Under the pieces are notes generated by a model. It was not told the origin of the DNA and did no database searches. It saw only the letters and a program-made list of their open reading frames with translations. From positions 2,542,001-2,606,000 of the forward strand of contig JAGGNK010008670.1 in assembly GCA_017590115.1 (NCBI GenBank): a DNA stretch of 64,000 nt. The letters are read 5' to 3'. Every line of letters starts with the position of its first letter. Within the stretch, counting starts at the first letter, position 1. Source of the DNA: Montifringilla adamsi (taxonomy: Eukaryota > Chordata > Aves > Passeriformes > Passeridae). Position numbers and translations under genes: made by a program. Shown in pieces: positions 8,775 to 18,420 of the stretch.

Positions 8775-11066
8775 TCAGAACCGGTACGTGGTCTTCTCCA
8801 GGACTTCGAGGTAATCCGGCTTGGTTTGGAGTTTGGCCCTTAACTCGAGGTATTCGCTTGTGGGGGTTTGGTGGTCCGGGAAGCCCTTGCCGGCCGCGAA
8901 GAGCAGGGTCTCCTTCAACCTGGCGTCCTGCTGCAGGTCCGGGTATTGCATGCCGGGGGGGTGGACGTGCAGTTCCTTCAGCTTGGGCACGGTGCCGTAC
9001 AGGCAGTCCACGAAGCCCACGGCGCAGGGCGGCGGGCGGTCGCGGTCCCGCGGGGCTCCCCCCGCCGCCCCGCCCGCGGGCCGCGGAACGGCAGCTTCCG
9101 CCGGCGGCGGCGCAGCACGAAGGCGAAGAGCCCGGCGGCCACCAGCACGGCGGAGAAGAAGAGGACGAGGAGGCTGAGGATGAGCACGGAGAGCGGCACG
9201 GCCGCGGCCGCGGCGGCCGGGGGCAGCTCGTAGGCGGCCGCGCCGGTGGCGGCGGGCGGCGNNNNNNNGGCGGGCCAGCGGCTCGGGGCTGGCGCACAGC
9301 ACCTCGCCCACCACGCTGACGGAGCTGAGCGCCTCCAGCCACTGCTTCAGCGGCACCAGCTCGCAGGTGCAGTCCCAGGGGTTGAGCTTCAGGTCGATCT
9401 GCACGATGGCGTGCAGGTGCTCCAGCACCCCGGCCACCGGCAGCGCCAAGAAGTGGTTGTTGCGCAGGTTGAGGCGCGCCAGGGAGGTGCCGGCGAAGGC
9501 GTCGGTGGGCAGCGTGCGGAGCAGGTTGTCGTTGAGGAAGAGGAGCTTCAGGTTGGGCATGAGGCTGAAGGCCGCCGGCTGGATTTCCCTGATCAGGTTG
9601 TACTCGAAGTACAGGTAATGCAAACTCTGCAGGCCCCGGAACATGCCCGGGGTGAGCCGCTCGATGTCGTTCCCGTTCAGGTACAGGCTCTTGAGGTTCG
9701 GCAGGTTGATGAACGCCCCGTCCTGCACGTAGGAGATCCGGTTGTTCCCCAGGTGTAAGAGATCCAAGGAGGAAAAATTCCAGAAATCGGAGCGGTAGAT
9801 TTTCTGGATCAAATTCCCGCTCAGGTACAGCTTCTTGGCATTCAAGGGCCTGGGCAGGAGCTCGGAGATGTTGTGGAATCCCCGCTCCTTGCAGTTGACC
9901 GTCAGGCCCAGGTCGTTGATGTGCAAACTGCAAGAGCAGCCGGTGGGGCAGATGATGGGGATGGGGGGCCGGGTCTGGTAGGCAGCCACGGGAGGTTGGT
10001 TGGGCCCGGGATACAGGCCACGGGGGGTCGGGGGAGGCCGGGGCGCCCGGGGCTGCTTGGTGGGCTTGGGCTGCTTGTTGGACGTTTTGTACTCAACGGA
10101 GGAAGCGGTGAAATGGAAGGAGGACAGCATGGAGGAAGGCTTCGTAGGCCATGCGTTCTCCTTGCTGGAGGACAGCTGAGGGATGCCCAGGCTGGCTTCC
10201 ACCTCGGAGTCAGACAGCATGGGGCAGAGCTTGCTTCTCTTGATTTCCCGCAGGTCCTTCCCGTGGAAGTGGAAGGGGGTCTCGCAGGTGATGTCCCCCA
10301 CCAGAGCGGTGTAGGGGATGCGCTCCAGCCAGCTCTTGAGCTGCACAATCTCGCACGTACAGTTCCACGGGTTCTCCTCCAGCTGGATCTCCATCAGGCT
10401 CCTGCCAATGTGGTCCAACATCCCGCGGTACGAAAGGACTTTGAGGCGGTTCCCCCGCAAGTCCAAGTGGGTTAAGGACACAGACTTAAATAAATTGGTG
10501 GGAAGCATGGGGATAAGATTGTCATTTAGGATAAGGACCCTCAATTTACTTAGGTTTCGAAATGCCCCGCTTTCAATCCGTTTAATGACATTGTAATCTG
10601 CCTGCAGATATTCCAGACTTTCCAAACCCAGGAAAGTGTCGTTCCTGAAAATGTCCAATTTGTTTTCGTGCAAATACAACCTCTTCAGAACTCGGAGCCC
10701 GTTAAAAGCCCCCGTCTGAATGTCCTGCAGTGCATTGTTCCCAAGGTTAATAGACACAGCATTGTTCAAGTGAAGAAAACTGTTGGTGTACAATTTCCTC
10801 ATGGAATTCCTCTGCAGATAAAGTTTAAAAGGTCTCGACCACGACTCTGTTATCTGACTAATATTTATAAATCCCTTGTTGTCACAATGTATATGGAAAA
10901 GGCTCTCCTTCACTTCACAGTAACATGGATCAAAGCAGGGCTCATCCAGTTCCTCCGAGTCCTCTATCAAGGGAATAGGTGTAGTCCATGCTAGAGCAAT
11001 TGTGCTTAGAAGAATTATCCACAACATCCTTCCTTTATGAAGCGTCTCTGCCATGGAAGGTTTCAT
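8775..11066 (-). CDS. SLITRK3: SLITRK3, SLIT and NTRK-like family member 3 (model broken by assembly)
   Basis: This is a neuronal single-pass adhesion receptor. In the known family, SLITRK3 acts postsynaptically, binds the receptor phosphatase PTP-delta and promotes inhibitory synapse formation. Visible in order: signal peptide (about 1-28); LRRNT Cys 44, 48, 50 and 61; a first leucine-rich block ending in an LRRCT with Cys 236, 238, 261 and 281; a Pro-rich linker (about 300-370); a second LRRNT (Cys 373, 377, 379, 392); a second leucine-rich block; and LRRCT Cys 566, 568 and 591. Residue 599 meets the N-gap. The transmembrane helix (9196-9113) is in another frame, followed by RRRRRKLPFR. The C-terminus ends YLEVLEKTTYRF, Trk-like. 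I chose the start at MKPSMAET because it matches mammalian SLITRK3 and follows a splice acceptor. The apparent length is about 763 residues against roughly 977 in human (from memory). The lost part is most of the cytoplasmic domain. Confidence 0.96.
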   Translation of the reverse strand: MKPSMAETLHKGRMLWIILLSTIALAWTTPIPLIEDSEELDEPCFDPCYCEVKESLFHIHCDNKGFINISQITESWSRPFKLYLQRNSMRKLYTNSFLHLNNAVSINLGNNALQDIQTGAFNGLRVLKRLYLHENKLDIFRNDTFLGLESLEYLQADYNVIKRIESGAFRNLSKLRVLILNDNLIPMLPTNLFKSVSLTHLDLRGNRLKVLSYRGMLDHIGRSLMEIQLEENPWNCTCEIVQLKSWLERIPYTALVGDITCETPFHFHGKDLREIKRSKLCPMLSDSEVEASLGIPQLSSSKENAWPTKPSSMLSSFHFTASSVEYKTSNKQPKPTKQPRAPRPPPTPRGLYPGPNQPPVAAYQTRPPIPIICPTGCSCSLHINDLGLTVNCKERGFHNISELLPRPLNAKKLYLSGNLIQKIYRSDFWNFSSLDLLHLGNNRISYVQDGAFINLPNLKSLYLNGNDIERLTPGMFRGLQSLHYLYFEYNLIREIQPAAFSLMPNLKLLFLNDNLLRTLPTDAFAGTSLARLNLRNNHFLALPVAGVLEHLHAIVQIDLKLNPWDCTCELVPLKQWLEALSSVSVVGEVLCASPEPLARXXXAARRHRRGRLRAAPGRRGRGRAALRAHPQPPRPLLLRRAGGRRALRLRAAPPPAEAAVPRPAGGAAGGAPRDRDRPPPCAVGFVDCLYGTVPKLKELHVHPPGMQYPDLQQDARLKETLLFAAGKGFPDHQTPTSEYLELRAKLQTKPDYLEVLEKTTYRF
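9050..9083 (-). other. SLITRK3: Unmarked collapse and frameshift in the SLITRK3 cytoplasmic region
   Basis: The reading frame of the transmembrane helix runs to LPFR at 9083. About 30 GC-only bases later, the sequence is in the final C-terminal frame (RDRDRPPPCAVGFVDC from 9050). Mammalian SLITRK3 has roughly 220 residues between these points, so about 0.65 kb of cytoplasmic coding sequence is missing with no N marking. Flanking coding sequence is intact and conserved, so an assembly deletion in GC-rich DNA is more likely than gene decay. Confidence 0.75.
9262..9268. other. Assembly gap (seven N) inside SLITRK3
   Basis: Seven N bases interrupt the coding sequence right after the second LRRCT region (Cys 591, then SPEPLAR). 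Beyond the gap the frame is that of an Ala-rich juxtamembrane segment ending YELPP. Compared with the family, roughly 35-40 residues, including the last LRRCT cysteine, should lie here, so the true gap is larger than seven bases. Confidence 0.85.
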
Positions 11067-11087
11067 CATTTGTTGATGTTTACAAAA
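11067..11087 (-). other. SLITRK3: 5' UTR part of the SLITRK3 coding exon
   Basis: Twenty-one bases lie between the predicted acceptor and the start codon. In transcript sense an additional ATG (11067-11069) directly abuts the chosen ATG in frame, so the protein may begin MMKPS or MKPS. Confidence 0.65.
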
Positions 11088-12719
11088 CTGCAACGGGAAG
11101 AGAAACACAGATTTCAGTATTTCTGCCCTGCCCCTCTCCTTTTCCTAAGCCCCTACCTGCTGGACTCATGTCGGGCTCCTGGAAAGTTCAGCAATTGTTG
11201 GGCAGACGTTCCCAACCAACTCCAGGGGTGTCGGCTGGGCGAGCCTTGCCCTGATTTATACTTGAGAGATGTTAGAGGGCTCCATCACGCGATAGCAGCC
11301 TGCCTCGCTCCCCTACCCGTGGTAAATGCCACCTATAAAGAGGACAGCACATGCAGCCCCACACGGCACCACGAGCACACCGAACGTGTTGCGTCTCTCC
11401 ACGTTTCCCAGGCTTCGGAACTGCCCGGATCTCATCCCCGGGTGCAGTTTTAGCCCAGGAGCCATCACAGCCCGCCTCGATTCCGGGGGGGAAGCACACC
11501 AAGTGTGGGCACATTTCTCCAGTGTCGCACCACATCCTTCATCCATGCAAACTCCCAAAGTTATTGAACCTCCGCCCTCCGATCTCCCTCCCTCCCGGCT
11601 CGATGTGTTCCACACGCGAGTTCCAGGGAATGTGCGAGCTGTGCTGATGTCCCTGGCAGAACGGCTCCCCTCAGAAACCCCCACAGCATCTTCACCGGAG
11701 TAAATGGTTAACGACCCTGATTGGGAAGGAAATCTTCCCCTCGCAAATGCGCCGGTGAATTAATGCAACTGGTATATTATCAGATAAATACACACCACAT
11801 ATTAGTCATTTTAGCTGATTAAAGCATTTAGAGATGATTAATCTTTCTAAAGCACATGCCCATGCGATCAGCAGATCTAAAGGGAAGTGACAGCTGAAGA
11901 GGCACCTAGGATTGAAACGCTCAGCCTGCCTTGGATTAGGGCATTTTGTGCCCCCAGGACCAAGCAGGAGACCCGGTTAAAAAGCTGAAAGTGGAAGAAA
12001 AAAAATACCTTGACACTTACCAGCCGATAAATTCTCTATCCTACTATACACGATTCCGAATGAAGACACCATTCTTCTCCAATCAGATGAAAATAATACT
12101 GCCCTAATGAGATGCAGCTCCTTCAACATATGGTTTCACCCTTCCTTTCACCAGATATTTTAAATGTATGGGCACAGGGAAACGCTAAGGATGGGAATAA
12201 TAGCAGTGGTGATGCAGCCTTCCTTGAATCCCTGAAATGCCCATTAGAATGATTCGGAGCGATCATTGCTTTTAGTCTCAATCTCCCAATAAAAAGGTCC
12301 TTTTTGCCTTCCTCGTGTAAGAACTAGAAAAAATTGCCCCCCATCCGTAAACTTAAGAGCAGAAAGATGCATTTAGGGGAGAGAAATGCCAGAGGAACAG
12401 AAATCCTTAGGATCAACTTGCAAATGAAACCCTCCCCTGTGGGAAAGAGGAGATGGTTGAAAGCACGAAAAGAGAAATACCCTCTGCAATTAAAACCAGC
12501 ATCTAACTGGGGAGAAGGGAGAGAGACGAGAGCTATGTTGCAGTATCAATCTCTCTGTCTCCTTTGCAAAATATTAGCCACTTAAGTTCTTTCTCTTCTG
12601 CAAGGGCTGTAATAAAAATAAAAAAATAAATAAAGAGGATTATTATATCTTCTTTTTGGAAGAGGGGGGTGTCTTTGACCCTAGGCGGAAACAAAAGGAT
12701 CCAGAAAGGTTGTACTTAC
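11088..12719 (-). other. SLITRK3: Intron in the SLITRK3 5' UTR
   Basis: On the minus strand the donor reads aaccg|gtaagtaca (12720/12719) and the acceptor reads tttctcttcccgttgcag|ttttg (11088/11087). Both match vertebrate consensus well. A non-coding first exon followed by a single coding exon is the known SLITRK3 layout. The intron is 1632 bp. Its part at 11700-12250 is repeat-free and AT-rich and may hold regulatory sequence. Confidence 0.7.
11700..12250. promoter_or_regulatory. Candidate intronic regulatory block
   Basis: This is AT-rich and repeat-free, with several homeodomain-type words (gtgaattaatgc near 11755, agatgattaatc near 11833) close to the promoter. It also contains a second good minus-strand donor (gtaagt, 12015-12020). 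The enhancer idea rests on composition and position only. Confidence 0.3.
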
Positions 12720-12752
12720 CGGTTTGCAGGAGAGATTTTAGCACATCGTTAC

Positions 12753-12753
<1 letters not shown>

Positions 12754-12792
<39 letters not shown>
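12754..12792. repeat. A39 homopolymer
   Basis: An uninterrupted run of 39 A on the plus strand. If the exon model is right, it would be a U tract in the SLITRK3 5' UTR. Confidence 0.95.
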
Positions 12793-12796
<4 letters not shown>

Positions 12797-12912
12797 AAAG
12801 AAAGGAAGGGGGAAAAAAAGAAAGCTCGAGTTTAAAGATTGCTGGTTTGTCTCTGCCTCTCCCTCTCTGTGGCTCTCTCTCCCTCTCTCTCTACTCCTGC
12901 TGAAGCTGAGGC

Positions 12913-12918
12913 AAAAGG

Positions 12919-12949
<31 letters not shown>

Positions 12950-12990
12950 AGAGGAAAAAAAAAAGGAGAGGAAAAAAAAAAAAAAAAGAA
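12913..12990. repeat. A-rich tract, polypyrimidine on the minus strand
   Basis: About 78 bases of A broken by a few G. On the minus strand it is a T/C tract ending in cctcag, fitting either a splice acceptor or simple low-complexity DNA. Confidence 0.9.
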
Positions 12991-13227
12991 GCAAGCCTGA
13001 AACGTGCTGGGAATGCAATGAGCCCCTCAATGATCCTTTTTAGGATGCAGAGCTGCTGTTTGGCACACTCAATGGAGGAGGGAGGAGAGGGGCTGCTGCA
13101 GGCTCCAGCGCCGCCGCCGCCTTCTCCGGGCAGCAGCGGCAGCGCGGCGCGGGCGGCGGGGCGCGGCGGCGAGCGCGGGTGCGCTGCGTGCGCGGGTGTG
13201 CGCGGGGTGCGGGGCGCTGCGGGGCCG

Positions 13228-13272
13228 TGTGCGTGTGTGTGAGTGTGTGTGCGCGCGTGTGTGTGTGTGCGC
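13228..13272. repeat. (GT/GC)n alternating block
   Basis: About 45 bases of alternating purine and pyrimidine, mostly GT with a central GCGCGC, a sequence type known to favour Z-DNA. Confidence 0.8.
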
Positions 13273-14640
13273 TGCCGCTCCTGCCCTGGATCAGGCTCCT
13301 CCACGTCATGAAAATCAGCTTCAAGAAGGGGAACAAACGGAGGGGGCGCGCTCGGCTTCAGGTCGGGGGCGCGCATTTGGGAAGCCCTGACTACACAGTT
13401 TTTTTCCCTTGCCTTTTCTTTTTTTTTCCCCCTATCCTTTTTTTTTTTTTTCTCCTTTTTTTTTTTTTTTAAGAGGGAAGGAGGGGGCTGGTTGGCGGAG
13501 AGGATGGGAAGTGGGAAACGGGCAGATGGGGGAGGAAAAAGAAGAATCAGAGAGGGGAAAAAAAGCCGCCGGGATGGGGCAGAATTTGCACCCACCCCCC
13601 ACTCCCCTTTCCAAAAAAAAAAAAAAAAACAACAAAAAACCCAAAAAAACCGGAGGGAAAAACAGGGAACAAAAAGCCCAAGTCGGGAGCAAATCAGAGC
13701 TGCTCTGACTGCGAGTGCCAGCCGAGGGATGCGGCGGGGAGCAGCCCGGGGGTCCCAGCAGCCCGGGGGTCCCGCTCCGGCCGCCCCGCTGCCCGCGCAT
13801 CCACCGCCTCCTCCGCTCGGTGCTGCTCGCCCGTCCCGGGGCCGCTCCCGCCCCGAGCCTCGCCGGGATCCCGCAGCTTCCCGCAGAGCCAAACACCTCG
13901 GGGAGACTCCCGGCACCTCCCGCATCCTCCCGGCGTGTGCGCGGAGGCGGAGGGGCCGCGCCCGCGGTGCCCGCCCGCCCCGGGAGCCGCCGCAGGTAAC
14001 GGGGCTGCGCGGGGCGCGGCGGATCCGCGGAGGGGGCGCAGCGGGTGAAAGTTGGTGGGTGAGGTGCGCAGGGGGCTCGGGGGGCTGCGGGCTCTGCCTG
14101 CCCCGGGGCTCGGGAGGGAAGGGCTGCGGGCAGGGAAGGGCGCGAGCCCCGCGCTGCTCCGCGCATCCCCGCCGTCCGCACCCGCGCACAGCCCCTGCGC
14201 ATCCCTGCGCGCACAGCGCCCGCCCGGCCCCGCGCACACATCCGCGCGGATCCCCGCGGATCTCCCGGGGCGTCCCGCACACCCCGCTCCGCGCGGAACG
14301 CGGATCCCCCTCCCGCACCCCGCGGTGGCTCGGCCGGGAGAGACTTAACTGGAACCGCGGCTCGGGAGAGAAAAGTTCAGGGGCAGAGCCGCGGGTGCGG
14401 GCGGGAGGTGCCGGGGGCTCCGCGGGGTCCCGCCGCCCCGGGGCCGCTCTGCGCGGGCAGGGGCGCAGCCTCCGCGCCCGCGGACGCGCAGCATCTTCGC
14501 CCGGCTGCCGAGCTCTCCTCCACCGGTGCAATATGGACGCACCGCTCCCTCCTAATTAAATTGCTGCATCATTCATTTTCTGACGCGGGAGCGACATGGG
14601 GTTCGGCAGGCTCCGTGCACTGACACCCCCCGTTCGGAAT

Positions 14641-14673
14641 GGGGGGGAGGCGGGGAAAAAGGGCCAAAGGGGG
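14641..14673 (+). promoter_or_regulatory. G-quadruplex motif
   Basis: At least four G runs of three or more bases are separated by loops of seven or fewer bases, meeting the usual G3+N1-7 pattern on the plus strand. It lies at the upstream part of the CpG island. Folding is not shown. Confidence 0.6.
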
Positions 14674-15120
14674 AATCACAACAGTTTGTTCTCGCAACAA
14701 GCTCGCACGGCGGGCTTGGCAGCAACTCAGGAAAGCGACCTATGGGAGCAAACCCCGCTGGGTTTGGGGGGCAGCGCCCCTTCCTCATGGTTGCCGCCCG
14801 TGGGGCAGGGTCGGGGTTCGCGGGGGGATCCCTGACCTTGCATCTTTCCCAAACGCCCCCGAATATCGCTCGTTTTCCTCGCCTGGGCTGCTGCCGTCGG
14901 GCTGTGCGGAGGGGTTGGCAGAGGGGAGGAATGGCCATGGGATGCGGAGCGGGGAGCGCTGCGGGCACGGACGGACATCCCGCCGGGTCCCCCCGCAGGC
15001 AGGACCCGCCCCGGGGCACACGGACACCCCTGTGCCTCTGCCCGGCTGTGACATGGGACAGCCCCGCGGGATGCCCCGGGGGAGGAGGGAAGGGACGGTC
15101 CCGCACCTCCCTTCCCATCC

Positions 15121-18073
15121 TTTATGCCCCTCAGAGGGCTGAGGAGACTCAAATCGACACAGAGAGGCGGTTCTCCCAGGGTTTGTCCAGGCCATGTCCC
15201 CTTGTCCCCTCAGCCAGCAGGCAGAAGTCACCGCGGGCCATCCCCTGCATCTCCCTCCAGCCACAGCAGCTCCCGGCCCGTGTCTCTGCTCGGAGACCGG
15301 TGTGAGTGTGACTGGCAGCAGCTCCGGGGAAGGGTACGGCTGATGTAACCAAGATTAGGACGTCACTCGATTATTAGTGATAATTATTATTATTGGCAAG
15401 CGAGCCATCTCCTTGCCAAAGCCCATCCTGGAGCTGTGGGGGTGCTGTCAGCAGGGTGGGAGCTGGCAGCTGCCCTTTGGCTGCCTCTTGCCAGCCTCAG
15501 CTGTCATCACTGAAATGCACCTTTCCCCCCTTATTGTGAGAATAAGGGAGGGAGACCCAACTTAGAGGTGGCTGCTCGGCCAATTATTGTACCTTGCAGA
15601 ATTATCCTTACAAGGTTCTGTTTCCACCAGAGGAGAGCAGTTCCCCTGCTGCAGTCACTGCTCAGCAGGCACTGAGTGCTCCAGCAGCCTGCAGTGGGAA
15701 CCATCCCCTTCCCCTCCCTGCCCTTCCCTTCCCAGCAGAAGTGGCAGTGGTGGAGAGAAAAGAGGGAGTTTTCTCCCAAAGCTCGCCCTGACTGTCCAGA
15801 AAGAAATATTCTGAGCTTTAATAGTCTCTCTGTCCCCAGCAATCCATGGCAAGGGCAAAAGCAGTAAAGAGTGCAAGGGGGAGGGAAGCTCTGCTGTAAT
15901 TATTGCAAATGGGAGCTGCTTCCCAGCTCGCTGGGGTTGTTAAGGACAGGAGGAGTTTGGGGTGCTGGGTCTGAATGTTGGGAGGGTTCAGACACAGCTC
16001 CGGCTTCATTTCTGCCCGAAAGCCCTGCTGGGCAGTCAGGGATGGCCTCCAGCTGCCAGCTCCAGGGCAGGAGAAGCTGTGGGAAGCCCAGGATGGCAGA
16101 GGAGGCCCCAGCAGGGTGTGCTGCTCCCAGCAGGGATCACTGATCCCTGCTGGGATCTCCTGGCTGGCAGAGCTGCCAGCCTGTGCTCCAGGGACAGTCC
16201 CAGAGCTCAGAAGGAATATCCCATGGCTCTCCCTGCCGTGTTCCTCAGTGGAAGATGGGAATCCTGGAATTTAGGGAAGGCCAGGGTGCTGGGCTGTGCA
16301 GGACACAGAGCTGAGCTCTCCAGCACACAGAGAGTGGCCCTGGGCAGAAACTCCCAGCTGCACAGGCTGCAAGAGGCTCATGCCATTAGACTGGGCTCAA
16401 AGCTCACCTTAACCTCCTTCCCTGCCCTGATGACCCCTCTCCTTGTCCCCATGAGATTTCCATATTGCACAGTGTCTTCATATTCAATATTGAGGTTCCC
16501 CTCTCCCTTTCAAATATTTTTGGGATTCTATCTTAGAAATTATTTAACAAGAAAAAGAAATGTTAGTGTTTTTGAAAATGTTGATAGAGGAAAATGAGAA
16601 TTGAGAGTCTTCTCTGTGCAGCAGTTAGTGAAGCAGTTTATGAGGCTTCACTTTTCTTATTCCCTCTCTGTTCCTTAATTAATTTATCAAACACGGGCAG
16701 AGAAACAGAATCATCAGCTGGAATTTACCTCTAGCCCTTCTCTGGAAGAGACTATTTCTGGTAAATCTCTGTCACATTGTCCCAGGGGTGTTTTAGGGAC
16801 CATGACCTCTCTTGCTGTATCAACAGCTCAGCCTCACTACAAGGGGTCCCCATTTGGATGCAGGGGGTGCTCCTGTCCCCCTCAAGCCACTGCAGAGGTT
16901 TCCCTGACTGCTGGAGGGTGCTGTTTGCACTGGGAGAGCTCAGCCCAAGGCTCAGGTGCTGCTGAGCTCCCTTCATCCCGTTCTGGCTGCTCTGCTGCAG
17001 GCTGGATCCTGTTTTCCATACACTGCTGGCATTTGCCACGCCATATATAAAGTACAGGCACGGATTATCTGAGCTGCATAAGCATTGCTGAGTGCACATG
17101 AAATGGAGGAAGTGTAAGAATTTTAAACTGGGTTTTTCCTGCTGGAATCCTTCAGGCTGGAGTAGCTTATGTCAAACTGAGACTCCTGGCCACATTTTTT
17201 TCTTAGCCTTCTCATTAATAGTTATTTATTAAGGCATAACTTGATTTATTTTTTTTTCACGACAGTTGTGCTGTTTTCTGATGAAGTTAAGAAATAAAAA
17301 TGCACCAAATGAAATTAACGTGGATTATTTATAATGTAAAAGTGTCCTCAGCTACTTGAAACTCAGTGGGACACTGGAGCAGCACAGAAAGCCCAGCCAT
17401 GCCCTCAGTAGCAAGTTATTTGTAATTGATTTACACTCCTGGGATTTTTCTTTTTTCCAGCAGAAAAAAATTTGCCCAGCATTTGATGATATGTGTAAAT
17501 ATTAAAAGGAAAGGAGGGAAGAACTAATAGACAGCATTAAAACAGAACAGCAAATACCAGCAAATTGTAAGTGCAGCATTTTTAATGGATAGCTATTAAA
17601 AATAAAAGAGAAAAGTAGGCTAAATAAAAGGGAGGTTTTATTGGACAAAATTGACAGTTGTTATCCTCACTGGTTCCTGACATTTCAAGATCAGGTTTTT
17701 ATCTAATGTTTCAACAGCCTTGGGAATTTCCTTCTAGTGAACCACACTAAGTTGTAGCTTCTTTTCTCCCTTTAAGCCCACAATTTCTTTTTCTAAATGT
17801 GCTGATATTTATTATAGCCAGTGTCAAAAAAACCTCCACACTCCACTTATATACATGAGCTTCTCCTCAGCCTTTCCTGATGTGATTCACAGCCCTGGGT
17901 GGGCACGCACAGCTTCCTCTGGCAGCAGCTGGAATTCCATGCACGGATCCAAGGCAAAATAATGCTCCCAGCGTGATGTGTCCCACCCAAACTGAGAGTT
18001 CTGAGCCAGCCTCCAACCCTGAGAGGGCTCCTCCAGCCCTTCCCATCCCTCACAGAGGCAGTTCTGCAGCCAC
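15121..18073. other. Unique sequence upstream of the CpG island, no gene seen
   Basis: No exon or transposon was recognised. A perfect 14 bp inverted repeat with a 3 bp loop sits at 16125-16155. The part from about 17210 to 17640 is AT-rich and repeat-free. Open frames are short and have no family resemblance. Confidence 0.5.
16125..16155. repeat. Perfect 14 bp inverted repeat, 3 bp loop
   Basis: The arm tcccagcagggatc is followed by act and then its exact reverse complement. It could form a short hairpin in DNA or RNA. Confidence 0.9.
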
Positions 18074-18420
18074 ATCCCGGAATCACGGAGCCACTTAGCT
18101 TGGAAAAATTCTCTAAGATCACCGAGTCCAACCATTAACCCAGCACTGAACCACGTCCCTAATGGGCATCAAGACATTTTTAAATCAGTTCCAGGAATGG
18201 TGATGCCACCACTTCCCTGAGCAGCCTCTTCCTGTGCTTGACAACCCTTTTGGTGAAGAATATTTCCATAAAACCTGATCTAAACCTCTCCTGGCACAAC
18301 TAAAAGCTCTTTCTTCTTGTTCTGTCACCTGGTACATGGGAGAAAGGCCCACAACCTCCTTTCCTCCATCACAACAACGTCCTGCAGCCTTTTTAACCCT
18401 TTTTATTCAGTAGAGAGGCT
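18074..18420 (-). mobile_element. CR1 LINE 3' fragment
   Basis: It opens with an aatcacggagcc-type 3' terminus followed by gatcaccgagtccaacc, then the familiar block with cttccctgagcagcctcttc and tggtgaagaatatttcc. This is the reverse complement of an avian CR1 3' end, about 350 bp, truncated at its own 5' side. It has no intact coding region. Confidence 0.85.

Larger units (their letters stand above)
12720..13100 (-). other. SLITRK3: SLITRK3 non-coding 5' exon (transcription start not resolved)
   Basis: The 3' boundary is set by the donor at 12714-12719. The 5' boundary is a guess. The stretch in transcript sense has an A/G-rich part (12840-12900), T39 (12754-12792) and a long T-rich tract (12913-12990) that ends in ttttgcctcag at 12906. 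That last feature looks like a splice acceptor, so the real exon could instead be 12720-12905 with a first exon farther up. No ATG is seen in the part nearest 13000-13090. Confidence 0.4.
13080..15120. promoter_or_regulatory. CpG island, probable SLITRK3 promoter region
   Basis: Across about 2 kb the sequence is very GC-rich and CpG-dense, in sharp contrast to the DNA on either side. It directly precedes the predicted SLITRK3 5' exon. Long open frames occur on both strands because stop codons are rare at this composition; their translations are Arg, Pro, Ala and Gly-rich with no domain. A purine-pyrimidine alternating GT/GC block (13228-13272) and a G-quadruplex motif (14641-14673) lie within it. 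The exact start of transcription was not identified. Confidence 0.8.

Noticed and set aside
8821..10475. Plus-strand and other-frame ORFs over SLITRK3
   Set aside because: Shadows of the real coding strand.
8775..11066. SLITRK3 as a pseudogene
   Set aside because: The two breaks coincide with an N-gap and a GC-only junction, while all other coding sequence and key cysteines are intact.
11067..11108. In-frame upstream ATG at 11108 extending SLITRK3 by 14 residues
   Set aside because: It lies before a strong splice acceptor (11088-11090), so it would be intronic. Homologues start at MKPS.
11150..11165. Donor-like cagcag|gtagggg on the minus strand in the intron
   Set aside because: It would leave an intron of about 70 bases before the acceptor; unlikely to be used.
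12891..14559. Frames of 546 codons (minus) and 355 codons (plus) across the CpG island
   Set aside because: Both strands open at once because of extreme GC content; no conserved domain; one includes poly-Lys and poly-Phe from homopolymers.
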